Shown here: piece by piece, positions 1 through 11,700 of the stretch
Numbering within the stretch: position 1 is the first letter of the stretch
Layout of the letters: each line of letters opens with the position of its first letter
DNA from: Vitellaria paradoxa
Lineage: Eukaryota > Streptophyta > Magnoliopsida > Ericales > Sapotaceae
Length of the DNA stretch: 64,000 nt
Direction of reading: 5' to 3'
NCBI GenBank assembly: GCA_019916065.1
Contig: CM034233.1
Coordinates: forward strand, 10,869,573-10,933,572
Made by a program: the position numbers and the translations under genes
Notes under the pieces: model-generated
The model's database searches: none
Told to the model about the DNA's origin: nothing
The model's input: the letters and a program-made list of their open reading frames with translations, nothing else

Positions 1-328
1 GTTAAATGGAATGCGTTTTTAAGTATTCTTAAAATATGAATCTCAAAATAGAAAACAAAAATAAAAAACAAAAAAATAGAAATGCAAACCAAATACTACG
101 TTATGGTCTCAATAGATGAAAGAGGCATAATTTCCTTTTAATTTTTTACGTCTTTTATAATTCTTTTGTATTAAATAGAACAAAGGGAAGGCCTGGTTAC
201 AGTCTGCCCTTTGGTTTATGCCATCGTTGTTTTTAGGATTAGAAATCATCAAAATGTAATAGCAATCCACAAGAGGAAATTTCATTAGCCCCGCCACTTT
301 AAATAATCTTCTCTTCCTGATTTTCTTA
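1..328. other. Non-coding flank, probably intron of the UPL gene
   Basis: No coding signal is seen. The stretch is AT-rich and ends with the 18-bp target duplication at 311-328 that borders the RTE LINE. Because the UPL exons downstream begin in mid-protein, this stretch most likely belongs to one of that gene's introns. That is inference, since no upstream exon lies in the window. Confidence 0.4.
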
Positions 329-3300
329 AACCAAATCAAACCAAATCAAACCAAACCAAACCAAGTCTTTTCTCACTAGGTGGGGTCAGCTATATGGATT
401 TGACAACGCCAATCAAATCTGTTTAAGGCCATGTCTTCCGTTAGATCTAGGTAGGCAAGGTGATGTTTAATAGTTTTTTTCAAACTTCTCTTCGGTCTTC
501 CTTTTCCTCTCCTACTCCTGGTAATATCCATACTTTCACACATTCTAACAGGTGCCTCCGTTGGACGCCTTTTAACATGACCGAACCATCTTAATCGATT
601 TTCTCTCATTTTATCTTCAATCGGTGATATTTTTACTTTGTCTCTAATCTCCTCGTTCCTAATCCTCTCTCTCCTTGTAATCCCGCGCATCCATCTTAGC
701 ATTCTCATCTCCGCAACTGCCATCTTCTAAATATGATTATGCTTTACTGCCCAACACTCTGATCCAGATAGCAACGCTGGTCTTATCGCCACCTTATAAT
801 ACTTTTCTTTCACCTTGAGGGGGACTTTTCGATCGCACAAGACCCCCGAAGCACTCCTCCATTTGGTCCACCCGGCCTGAATCCGATGACTTGCATCAGT
901 ATCAATCCTTCTATCTTGTTGCACCATAGATCCAAGGTACCTAAAGTTTTCTTTCTTTACTATCTTTTGTGCGCCTAAACTTATTTCTATGCTACCAGTT
1001 ACTCTACTTTGACTAAACTTGCATTCCATATATTCTGTTTTGCATCGGCTTAGCCTAAACCCTTTTGTCTTTAATGTTTCTCGCCACAATTCTAGCTTAG
1101 CATTGACTCCTTCTCTCGTCTCATCTACTAAAACAATATCATCTGCAAATAGCATACACCACGACATCTCATCTTGAATATGTCTTCTAATCTCATCCAT
1201 AACTAGAGTAAACAAGTACGGGCTTAACGCTGAGCCTTGGTGGAGACCAATTGTGATAGGAAACTCAGTCTCTCCACCAGTCGTGCATATAAATGTCATG
1301 GCTCTATCATACATGTCCTTTATCGCAATATATGCAACACACGCTCATTTCTTTTCCAATTCTCTCCATAAAATTTCCTTAGGAACTCGGTCATAGGTCT
1401 TCTCTAAATTAATGAACACCATATGTAAATCTTTTTGACCTTCTCTATATTGTTCCATTAACCTCCTCAGGAGAAAGATAGCCTCCATGGTTGATCTCCC
1501 AAGCATGAAACCAAATTGATTCTCTGAAACGTTTGTTGTCCTTCTTAGTCTTCTCTCAATAACTCTCTCTCATAATTTCATCATATGGCTCATCAATTTA
1601 ATCATGTGGTAGTTCGCACAGTTTTGAATATCTTCTTTGTTCTTGTATATGGGTATAAAAATACTTTTCCTCCATGCATCAGGCATCTTCTTGCTCTTTA
1701 GCACTACCTTAAAAAGTTTTGTCAACCAACTTATGCCACACTCCCCTAGGCACTTCCAAACCTAAATAGGGATACCATCTAGTCCAACCGCTTTCTCATT
1801 CTTCATCTTTTTCAATATTTCTTTTACTTCTTCCCTACTAGTTCTCCTATAAAACATATAATTTAATTCTTCCCTAAAGTTGGTAAACTGCCCCAATTGT
1901 ATGTCACTACTACTACTTTCGTTAAATAACTTGTAGAAGTAGCTCTTCCAACGCTCCTTTATCTCTTCTTCTTTTACTAATACTTTTTCATCCTCATCCT
2001 TAATGCATTTAACTTGGTTTAAATCCTTGGTCCGCTTATTTTCTGGATTTAGCAAGCTTGAATATCTCTCTTTCGCCCTCCTTAGTGTCAAGTTGCTTAT
2101 ATAAATCCTCAAATGCCTTTGCCTTAGCCTTACTAACTGCCTCTTTGGTTTCTCTTTTTGCTTCTTTATTCCTCTCCAAGTTCGCTACATTTCGATCATT
2201 TTGTTAAGATCTAAAACACTCTTTTAACTCTTATCTTGTCTTGGACGGCCTTGCTCCATCACCATGCCTCTTTTTGTGTCGAAGCACTATCTTTGGATTC
2301 TCCTAAGACTTTTTTCCCTACCCTCCTAATACACTATGCTACCTGATCCAACATATTATTTGCACTCTCATTTACCGCCCAAACGTCTTCCTCTAGTCCA
2401 CCTTTGAAGCTGCACATCAATGACTAACAACCTATGTTGGTAAGTTAAGCTCTCCTCCGGTATAACCTTACAATCTTTACAGGTTACGCGGTCTCTTTTT
2501 CTAGTTAAGAGGAAATCAATCTGTATCTTTGAGAAGCCACTCTTATAAGTCACCAAATGTTCCTCTCTCTTCCTAAAAAGGTGTTCGTCACCATATGATC
2601 ATAAGCCACTGCAAACTCCAAAATATCCTTCCCTGCTTCATTTCTATTACCGTATCCATATCTCCCATGTACTTCTATATATCCATCTACGCCGCGTCCT
2701 ACATGACTGTTCAAATCTTCTCCTATGAAGACCATCTCTCCTTGGGGTATCTCTAATAGCATTCATTCCAAGTCTTCCCGAAACTTCTCCTTATGTTCAT
2801 CTCCTAACCCCGCCTGGGGGGCATAAGTACTAATTACGTCTACTATCTTTTCTCCTAACACTAACTTAAGTACAATAATCCTATCTCCACAACGTTTTAC
2901 ATTAACTGTATCTTCCTTTAGATCCTTGCTTACTACTATGCTGACCCCATTCCTCAATCTATTAAGTCCCGTATACCATAACTTATACCTAGTCCTCTCA
3001 ATCTCTTTAGCTTTCTGTCCCACCCACCTTATCTCTTGTAAGTAAGCAATTGCAATTTGTCTCATTTCCATTGTATCCACCATTTTCATAAGCTTCCCAG
3101 TTAAACTCCCAATGTTTCAAGTGCCTAATCTCAGCCTTCTATTTTGGACTAGCTTCCTTACCCCCCTCACTCGTTCAAGAAAGTGTGAGGACCCTTGCCT
3201 ATTTAACACTGCACCCGGGCATCGATGCAGCAGTCTTTACTTATTTAACACTGTACTCGGACCATAGAGCGTGTTGCTAAGTAGGGGACGCCCCAATGAA

Positions 3301-3435
3301 ATCTCATTAGGAAATCCATGAAAAAAAATCCTACTGAATATTATGTTAGCTGTCAGCTACCTAACGCACAACCCTCCTCCTTTGTCCGGAGTTGAGACTG
3401 GCTATGTCAAGAATACCCCAATATTAGCGGAGTTC
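329..3435 (-). mobile_element. Full-length RTE-clade LINE, copy 1 (inactive)
   Basis: This is a non-LTR retrotransposon on the minus strand. Its 3' tail is a run of TTTGG units (329-364), preceded by the GCCGACCCCA-type 3' end shared with the other RTE copies here. Its 5' end reads AACTCCGC, the same first bases as copy 2, so both look full-length. An 18-bp direct repeat (CTCTTCCTGATTTTCTTA) flanks it at 311-328 and 3436-3453. RTE elements move by target-primed reverse transcription, using an APE-like endonuclease and a reverse transcriptase in one polyprotein. Here the reading frame is broken many times, so the copy is dead. It sits antisense to the UPL gene. Confidence 0.93.
376..3112 (-). 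pseudogene. RTE polyprotein remnant (endonuclease-RT)
   Basis: Read on the minus strand, the pieces follow the order of an RTE protein. Endonuclease comes first: TYAPQAGLGDEH near 2830, a GEDLNSHVG stretch near 2700, then QIDFLLTRK and QHRLLVIDV near 2400-2520. The RT follows, with FADDIVLVDET near 1140. The C-terminal part, with [14 protein letters not shown] and [14 protein letters not shown], lies at 376-900. Frameshifts and stops separate these blocks. One is at the start of the endonuclease, where the expected TWNIG reads T-stop-NIG (near 3117), a TGG to TGA change. The endonuclease position normally GGDLN reads GEDLN. No single frame runs through. Confidence 0.9.
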
Positions 3436-3453
3436 CTCTTCCTGATTTTCTTA

Positions 3454-4080
3454 TTCTTCTTAGATGCTTAAGTTGGGTTGGTGGAGAATGGAGATTTCTT
3501 TTGATTAGGGGGGCACAAATTGAAAATGCACCCCCACCTTGACTAAAGCCATAGGGAAATCTTTTGTTGAATATTTTTTTCATTTTCACTTCAATGTATG
3601 TATTTCATAATTCACTAATTCGGTGGGAAGATACACTGTTCTTTTAGGTTGTGTTTTGTACCATGGATTTGTTGAGGGAAAATGTAAGGGAAGGGATTAA
3701 AATTACTCCTCTGATATGGTTGTGGTGGAAAATGAATTGGAAAATTTATGGAATTTGAGAAAAATGATAACTTTAAATTGAAAATTTATTTTTTGGATAG
3801 ACGTCTTGAATTTTCTTATATTTTTTAACCCAACTAAATAAAACATGTATTTAGAATTTTAAGTTTCCTTCCTCTTTTCCCTGTATTTTTTATTTCTCTT
3901 TCACTTTTCTCATCCCAAATCCTTCATTCAAACGCGCGGTTGCTGTTGTTCTTGGGGTCTATTTCTTGGTGATTAGAGATGTATGTTTGTTTGACATATT
4001 CTATGATGTGACTTATCAGGAGGTGATTTGAGTTTGCTACGAGTTGTTACTTAAGAAGTCCATTTGTGCTATTATTGCAG
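3454..4080 (+). other. Probable UPL intron, 3' part
   Basis: No coding frame or recognisable repeat is seen. The stretch ends in a good splice acceptor (ATTATTGCAG, 4071-4080) in front of the penultimate UPL coding exon, which supports its being the end of an intron. Confidence 0.5.
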
Positions 4081-4453
4081 GTGCCTCTGGAAGGATTCAG
4101 TGCTCTCCAAGGAATCTCAGGGTCGCAGAAATTTCAGATTCACAAAGCTTATGGCAGCCCTGATCACTTGCCCTCCGCTCATACTTGGTATCCTTATATT
4201 CCAACCTTCAGTTGTTACCAGTTCTCATGCTCTTTTGTATTTATTTATTTATTTTTTTTTTTTTTTTGGGGGGGGGGGGGGAGGGGTTCCCGTTTCTTAT
4301 TTTTGACTGTTACTTCTCTGGTATATAATTTTCTTCAATTGGTGATGCAGTTTCAACCAGTTGGATCTACCAGAGTATCCTTCTAAACAACATCTAGAGG
4401 AGCGACTGCTGCTTGCCATTCATGAAGCCAACGAAGGGTTTGGATTTGGTTGA
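4081..4453 (+). CDS. UPL1/UPL2: HECT-type E3 ubiquitin ligase, UPL1/UPL2-like, last two coding exons
   Basis: Exon 4081-4187 and exon 4351-4453 (stop TGA 4451-4453) join in phase to give 69 residues. The result reads [32 protein letters not shown], then [20 protein letters not shown], ending EANEGFGFG. This is the C-lobe of a HECT domain. The catalytic cysteine that takes ubiquitin from the E2 is the C of HTCFN; its codon is split by the intron (TG|T). The ending in FGFG directly before the stop is typical of the UPL1/UPL2 group, very large (over 3,000 aa) plant E3 ligases. The rest of the gene lies left of the window. The intron between the exons (4188-4350) holds a poly-T/poly-G run. Both splice sites are canonical and there are no lesions. 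A processed or truncated pseudogene is unlikely because the intron is kept. The family call comes from recognition, not from a search. Confidence 0.87.
4252..4282 (+). repeat. Poly-T/poly-G run in last UPL intron
   Basis: About 15 T are followed directly by about 14 G. The run is inside the 163-bp intron between the two UPL exons, 70 bp before the acceptor. Such tracts often vary in length and are hard to sequence, so the exact count is doubtful. Confidence 0.8.
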
Positions 4454-4738
4454 GAGTACTTATGACATAAATGTACTTGTGTAGATAAATATCGTGCAAA
4501 AATTGTCATGAAAGAAATTAACAAAGTAAAAAAGATCGCATTTAAATTAATATTCCAGTTGGTAACTTGTTAATATGATACTGTACAGTCTCATCTCAAA
4601 TGCTTATGGCAGTTTTTTGTCATGCCAATTTGCCTTGTTCAAATTCATCTTTTCCTTCATTTAGCTACTGGAACTTATTGTTGCTCACATTCGTACTCCT
4701 TGAGGGCTTTCTGCATTTGAAAAGTATCCACTCCTCCT

Positions 4739-4769
<31 letters not shown>

Positions 4770-5330
4770 CCGGTGCCCTCGTTAAGAATCCAGTTGTTGT
4801 ACGGATTGATTCTTGTCATGCGGGTGAAGATTTTTGTCAAGTTTAGTTTGGTACGAAATCAAGTTGGGAGTTAGATAGATGGTTTAACTTTAATTGACTC
4901 GTACTTGTTTGGTTAGCGTTTGCCCGTGGTTAGCTAAATTAATTGTTCGTGGACGCTTGTCAGGCATTAGAAACCAAAGCCTTTTTTTTTTTTTTTTTTC
5001 TTTCTTTGTGGTTGGATCACAAAATTCTGTTACTTATTATTATAATAATTATTATTATTGTTTTGATATAAAAAGCACAACCCTTATGATTTGTATTTTT
5101 TTATTTTCCTAGTATCAAGCATATAAAAACCACCTGATTTGATTCAAGTAAGGCTTTTGGGTTTAAAGATGTCGTCAACCCCGACCCATTCGGATGCAGG
5201 CTGCCGCCCGCATGAGGCATCTGAAAATCATTTGCAGGGTACGTTTAGTTCAAGCGGCAAATTGTTCAAGTGGTTCATAAAAAGGTTTTGATTGAACTGG
5301 GCCCTCGTTTACTAAATGAGACAGTTTAAA
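4454..5330. other. UPL 3' flank
   Basis: The 3' UTR of the UPL gene must begin here. No AATAAA signal could be placed with confidence. Poly-T tracts lie at 4741-4769 and 4982-5000. No other gene or repeat is recognised. Confidence 0.4.
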
Positions 5331-5584
5331 TGATGTATGACTTGATAAAAATTCAGACAAATTTAATATTTATATATACATATCGAAATAATATATACTA
5401 TATTAAACGTTTTATGTTTGTAGCATGATATAATATATTTTTTATTCTAAACATTACAATTTACTGAATGTTAATAATTTACTCTTTGAATTATCATGCG
5501 CTGCATTAATTTTTTTAATTTATATTTTGCATTACAAACGTTAGTCTGCATATATATAATAATTCCTAGCTAAGAATTAAACTT

Positions 5585-5878
5585 GAAATACATAAATACA
5601 ACATATAAATTACAATAACCCAGAGTTATTTATTGTGACTTACGGAAAATTATAAAATATTATGGTAAGCTACGATTTAGATTTAGCTCGCTAAACATTG
5701 GTCAAATTTCATTATAGGATTTAATCTATTTGAAATACATAAATACAACATATAAATTACAATAATCCAAAGTTACTTCTTTTGGCTTAACGGAAAATTA
5801 TAAAATATTATGGTAAACTACAATTTACCTTGCTAAAACTTTTGACCAAATTTCAATTTAGGATTTAACCTTTTAATG
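5585..5878 (+). repeat. Tandem duplication, period about 147 bp
   Basis: The sequence GAAATACATAAATACAACAT starts at 5585 and again at 5732. The shared blocks continue through GGAAAATTATAAAATATTAT and a GGATTTAA ending. The two units are diverged by substitutions and small indels, so the duplication is not recent. No coding content is visible. Confidence 0.8.
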
Positions 5879-6000
5879 GCATTAAATTTTTGTTTGTTGC
5901 AAACTTAAACCATTTGCAATTCATTTACAAATCTCTTGTTAAATCAATCATCCGGCCGTCTGTTATTGGGCAATGTGATTACTTAGCATTATTACTACTG

Positions 6001-6140
6001 AAGATGCGTTTGGTTTGTTAAAAATCGTTGAAAATTTTTAAAAATTATTGACTTTTTATCTCATTACACGAATTACGAAATCACAAATTATCTCACTTTA
6101 TCTTATTTTTTATCACTCTAAACTCACTTTAAAACAGGTG
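6001..6140. mobile_element. Small TIR-element remnant (family shared with 16712-16874 and 19865-20011)
   Basis: It starts with GCGTTTGGTTTGTTAAAAA and contains CTTTTTATCTCATTACACGA, a block also seen (diverged) at 16712-16874 and 19865-20011. The right terminus is unclear. No coding capacity is seen, so it would be a non-autonomous element. Confidence 0.5.
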
Positions 6141-6448
6141 AACCACTTGTGTTATCATCTAACTGAAGAAAGTATTCAATATAAATTTAACAACCTTCAC
6201 AAATGTTGAACTTTAAGTTGTGTTTTGGATGAATTGTGGAGGGAAAAATATATAACACCTAAAATAATACAAAGATGTTGAATTTATTTTATTTTATTAT
6301 GGATAGAAAATGAATAAATATTTATAAAAATAATTTTTATTTAATTGATCATAAAAATTATTATAAATAACTCAATTTTCAATGCTTTTATTTCTCTCTA
6401 CAAATTTTTGATCCAAATATTTCATTGATTACATAAAAGTTTACCAAA

Positions 6449-6681
6449 GCCCTGTTTGGAGTGTCAATTTTTAACAATAAATTTTAATTTTTTAAATTTT
6501 CTCCAGCTTTTTTCACAAAAAGATCTTCAACTTTTATCAACTTTTGCTAATTTTGTTAATTTTAATCAAATTTTATCAATTTTTTCTAACTTTTTTTTTT
6601 AAATATAAAGCAAATATTCAATAATTTTAAAGTTGACAAAAGTTAAATTTTTTTTGACAAAAATTAACACGCCAAACAGCA
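6449..6681. mobile_element. MITE with imperfect terminal inverted repeats
   Basis: The left end reads GCCCTGTTTGGAGTGTCAAT. The right end, reverse-complemented, reads GCTGTTTGGCGTGTTAATTT. The 230-bp interior is AT-rich and non-coding. CTGTTTGG-type termini are common on hAT-like MITEs in plants. No clear target duplication was found. Confidence 0.7.
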
Positions 6682-7319
6682 TTGTGCACTTAGCCTCCAC
6701 TCAGATATGTTGGACTCATTAGAAACTTATTTGAAATCAACTTGATACGAATCAAATTAAATTTAAATATAGTATTAAATTCATATAATTTTTTTTTAAC
6801 TTGTTCCATGAATCAAATTAGTTAAAGTCACTTTAATTACAAATAAGTTGAATTTTACTTTTAAAAATTAATAAATTTAATTAAAAGATTTTAAATTTTA
6901 ATAAAATTTTGAAATCAAACTTCAACCACTTATTACTAGTTAGACCTTTCGGCTTAATTTGGCATAAAAAAATGAAGTAATTATTTTTATATACTATCAT
7001 TTTATTTTATTTAAGTACAATAACATTTTAAATTAATGCAAAATATCATTTCAAACAAGTTGGGGTAATGTGATCATTTAATATGCCATTTGTTAACAGA
7101 GGATTAGTATGGCAACAACTTAAAACCCCATGCTGCCCTTGATTGTTATAATTAAAATACCGAACTTTTGAAATGAAATTGAGTCAAACGATAAGGGATG
7201 TAATTTGTAATTTATCCAATGAATTAAAAGTTATGAATATTTTGGGCTCAAGTCAGATTAATACGCATCGAACTTGGTTCATTTATAAATGATCTGAATT
7301 TGAGCAATCCTAGCCCGAA

Positions 7320-7686
7320 AAATCTGTCAAGATTAGCTATAGATTACAATGCAGCTCTACGTTTATTAGTTGTCCCTCAAGTGTCTTGATATCCCACAAG
7401 GATTTGGAACTTGACCAGTGAAACAAATGGCTTTACAACAAACCGGCCCGAGCTTTGAAAAAGGAACAGGGACCAATTCAACTGAGAGAAGTCCCTGAAA
7501 TTTTCAAACAACAGTTTCAAGAAACAGATGCCTCCAAAACGATGCAGAGGCAACCTCCTCACGTATGTCCTCATGTAACAACATTTAAAGCTCATGTTTC
7601 ATCTGATCATTCTCTCTCTGTAATTGGCTGCTTGTGATCCCTACTCTTCATAATAATGAATCAGCTGCAACCCATGCACTTCCTGC
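7320..7686 (-). other. Possible 3'-UTR exon of the HVA22-like gene
   Basis: On the minus strand a TTTTATTGCAG acceptor near 7685 precedes GC-richer, low-repeat sequence running to about 7320. It lies about 1 kb downstream of the HVA22 stop codon on the same strand. This could be a spliced 3' UTR. No conserved protein is encoded. Evidence is weak, resting only on composition and the splice-like junction. Confidence 0.25.
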
Positions 7687-8128
7687 AATAAAAGGAGAAA
7701 AATGGGAAGGAAGGCACAGTCACTATAAATTTGCTCTTTTCTGAATCTATAGAGTTTTGAAAACGAATAAAATATATAACTCGACTCAACAAAACCTTGA
7801 CCCAAATTAGTTGGGTCGATCAATGCCGAGTAAAATGTGTTGTATCAAAAGAATTCAACTGCTGGAACCTAAACCTCTGCAAAATGTACTCCCGAGGAAA
7901 GCAAGTTAATGCTGTAATTAGTACCACAAAGACTTGCAATTCCAAAGTTAGGAACTAATAGAAAACAAAACTGAAGGAAAATAAGTCCGTTCATGATTAT
8001 GATAAAAGGCCAGGAAAAAAGGGGCTTGGGCCCTTGTTTGCAAGATTGCTAATCAGAAACCTTTACAGGCAGAAACAAAGAAGAGGTTTAGCTGTTTCAA
8101 CCTCCCCCGGCAAGAGGCTAATGGAATT

Positions 8129-8485
8129 TAGGGTGCATTGGGAAGCAGAAAAAAAAAAAAAAAAAGGAATTTTCAACAATTTTCACTCCTTTTTTTTTTG
8201 GCAACACCTCTAGAGACACTAAACATTCTTGAAAATTTCTAACTTTTTTACCGAACAACCAAAAGTTACTAAAAGTTCCTGAAAATTTTTCTAACATTTT
8301 ACAAAACAATTAAAAGTTCCTAAAAGTTATTAAAATTTATACCAAACACCCAAAATTTGTTAAAAGTTCCTAAAAATTTCTATTTCTAGCTACAACTTTT
8401 GCCCCCAAAAAAAATAAAAAAGTTTTTGCCAAAAAAAAAAAAAATTACCAACAGTTCCAAAATTTCGCTCCCAAACGCACCCTTA
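8129..8485. mobile_element. MITE, 5' TAGGGTGC-type termini
   Basis: The left terminus TAGGGTGCATTGGGAAGC pairs imperfectly with the right terminus (reverse complement TAAGGGTGCGTTTGGGAGC). The interior repeats GTTCCTAAAAGTT-like blocks and has no open frame. It lies just downstream of the HVA22-like coding region, perhaps in its 3' UTR or 3' UTR intron. Confidence 0.75.
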
Positions 8486-8734
8486 ACTAATCCAAAGCTT
8501 TCACCACTACCATGTCTATTGAGAGCTGCATGTAGGAACTCTTCAAATGAAAGACACAAGATTGGTTCACGACTACAATACCACTTCCCTATATGTCTTC
8601 CGATGTTCCAAATCAAACACTTTAAAGCCTTCCACTTCATGTGAAACACAATGAGTCTCATAAATATTTCGTCACTAACTTCTATTCATCCTAGTTTGAA
8701 TGGCTATCTCCCAATCAGCCAGAGTTAGAAAAAG

Positions 8735-11700
8735 TTAGCCTCTACGGTACCACCTCCCTTCAGCATCCTCCTTGATAATATTGTGAAGGCTATTGGGAAA
8801 ATCGGCAGGCCACAGGACAACATCACTTCCCGCGAGATCCAGCTTTGCAAGATGGTCAGCAGCTCTATTCGTTTCCCGCCACGAGTGAGTAACTTTACAC
8901 TCATCAAATTTCTTTAGAAGTTGCCAGATTTGCTTAAAACAGCTACTAGCCCTTGGACCATATGGTTGCCCTTTATTGATGGTTTTCACCACGCCCATTG
9001 AGTCGGATTCAACCCATATTACTTTAATCCCCAGCCCCAAGGCAAGAACAAGGCCTCTCCATATAGCCCACAATTCAACCAAGAAAATATTGTCGCTTGG
9101 AGCTTTGGAGACATAAGCACATATAGCATCACCATTGTGATCACGGAGCAAACCACCGAAACTAGCACTATATCGATCTCTAGATCCATCAGCATTCAGT
9201 TTTGTCCACCCAAACTCAGGCTTTGTCCACTTACACCATCTAATTGATCTTGAAACTGGGCTTAATAAAATGCTCAATTTGTGGAGGTTATTGTTCACCC
9301 ATTTAATTTGGTTTAAGTTGCCAAGTGAAATTCTATCAGCTTTCTCCATTGCGAATCCAATTGTTTGGTTTGCCACCACTTCATTTCTTCCATGTTCCTC
9401 CTTTTCATGTTCTGCTTTCTTATTTTTGTGTTTCTTTCCCTGGAAATGCTCTTCCAAACATTTCTTGTTGGTAGTGCAGACCAAACACAAAGCACAGCTC
9501 CACTCCTTCTGCACTTTCTTCGGACTTGCTGTCCATTTCACATCACTTTCTATGTTGTCATGATTAGATTCAGATACACCCTGCAATCAAATCATAAAAT
9601 TAGAAACTAATTTCAAACAACCAATGATGCCTTGGTGCTATATGGCTTCAACAATACAACTTAAGAAGGTAAATGGAACCAGAATGTTGAAGTAGTTTAT
9701 TGTTTAATTATAGTTTAATCGATATTTCTTAGCCCACATGGCTATTTTAATCATTTGTTCCACAGAGTTTTACTAATCTGCTTCCTCGTACTTCTTTTAC
9801 TTTAAAAGTTGCCCCTTAGAGTTGTGGCTCATATTCATTACGCTCAAGTATTAGCAAAAGGCAAATGTGGTACAGCAATTCAGAGGCTCGCTAGCAAGCC
9901 CCACTGGGACTCGTGGGGAAATACCGAGAGATGTACAAGTGCAAAGGAACTCGCTAGATGGCTCGCTGAATGTCGCTAGGAAATCTCACTGACTAGGTCA
10001 CTAGTTTTGCTAGAAAAGATAGATTGTGCAAAGACCACAAGAAGCTGGCTAGGAAACTCATCCTAGCTAGTGGCATGATCCAAATTTTTTAAGGCTTTTT
10101 TTAGAGTCTGTTTTTTGCTAAATGTCTTGTTCCTATATATAGGACGTGTTGTACATCCATACTAAGTTTAGATTAGAGTTTTTTTGTGCATTGAGTTGAG
10201 AGAAAAGTAAAGAGTAAAGTGAGAGGGATTTCTCTAAGTGTCTTTAAAATTCTTTCTGTCCTTATTGTAATCCTCACTCCATTGTTGGAGATTCATAGTA
10301 AAAACCTAATTATACCAAATCTGTGAATGTAGACACGTTGAACCACATAAATCTCATGATTTTTTTTATATTATTCTTGTTTTGTGTGTTTGTTAATTTG
10401 GATTCCGCAAAATATTGCACCTAGAAAGCATGGACAATCTTTGAAGGCTAGCATATAGTATTGGACACTTTCCAGACAAGGACACACAATCGACACGTGA
10501 TTAAGCATGTTCCTATTTTTGCAACTTTTTTTTTTTTTTTTCGAGCATTGGACACTCTAGGGACATGTTCAGGACACTCAGCTGATTTTCTATTCCTTAA
10601 TTTGCCTCCAACACTTTTTATTGATAGCACAAAATGTTTATTGTGAATTTTCCTTATTTCTTCCTTGAGCATCCTCGAAGATTTATATATTTATTAATTA
10701 TTTTTTTTTTGGGGGGGATTTAAATTAGGGATGGCTAATAAATTGTATTTACTTTTTCGTGTTATGATTTATTTTATGATTGAACTACCTTTTTAAATGA
10801 TGTGTTGATTTATTTTTTTTTCCCTTGTTATGTGAAGGATATTATGACATTTAAGGTATAAAGTACACAGTTTTGCTTTTTAATTCTAATTAGTGTTTTC
10901 TTGCATTTTTATTATCTTCAAATAAAATATTTACGTATATGACATAAAAATGTATGTATATATATATATATATATTTTGTGGATTCCTGTCGTGTGAGGA
11001 CCTGTAATTTTTGAAAGCTTATGTGTCACATCTCTCCAGCATGTCGTGTCACAGGTCAGCATCCGTGCTTTTTAGAGTCACCCATTTGATCTCAACTCTG
11101 GGTCTACGCCTTTTGGCTGTGTTTGTTGGAGGGATTGGATGATGGGGAATAAGGAATACCGTGAGGTCCACAGATGGGATTGGATAAAAGATAGGATTAA
11201 TTTTTTATGTAGGATTATTTTTTTGGTGTTTGGTTGGTGAGATATAAAGTGGGATAAAAGATGTGATTTGATATGTGATGTGATAGGAAATAATTTTGGA
11301 CCTTTAGATCTTGGAGGGAAGCAAATCCAGCAATGGGGGATTTATAATCCCACCTCCCATGCGGTATTCCTCATCCGGCAAAATGCCGGATTACTCATCC
11401 CGCAAGCCCTCATGTCATTCGGTCAAAAAAACAAAACAAACACAACATTAGGTGGGGCCCACAGATGGCTTGTCCTATCCCCCTTCTTCATCCCGTAAAC
11501 AAACATAGCCATTAATCTTTAATCTTGTAGATTAGGTGTCCACGGTTGCATGCATTTTTTATAAACCGGTCTCCAGTAAGCTACTGGCTAGTTTCAACTA
11601 AGAGTTTATAACTTCAACAAATCTTAAAGATTGACATCTGCCAATCTGGATATTATTCAGATGTTCAAATTATAGTGGCGCACAAGTCAACTAACAAATT

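Noticed and set aside
10440..10680. GGACAC/ACACGTG-type repeated words suggesting a terminal repeat
   Set aside because: The words are short and unordered, and no paired end was found.
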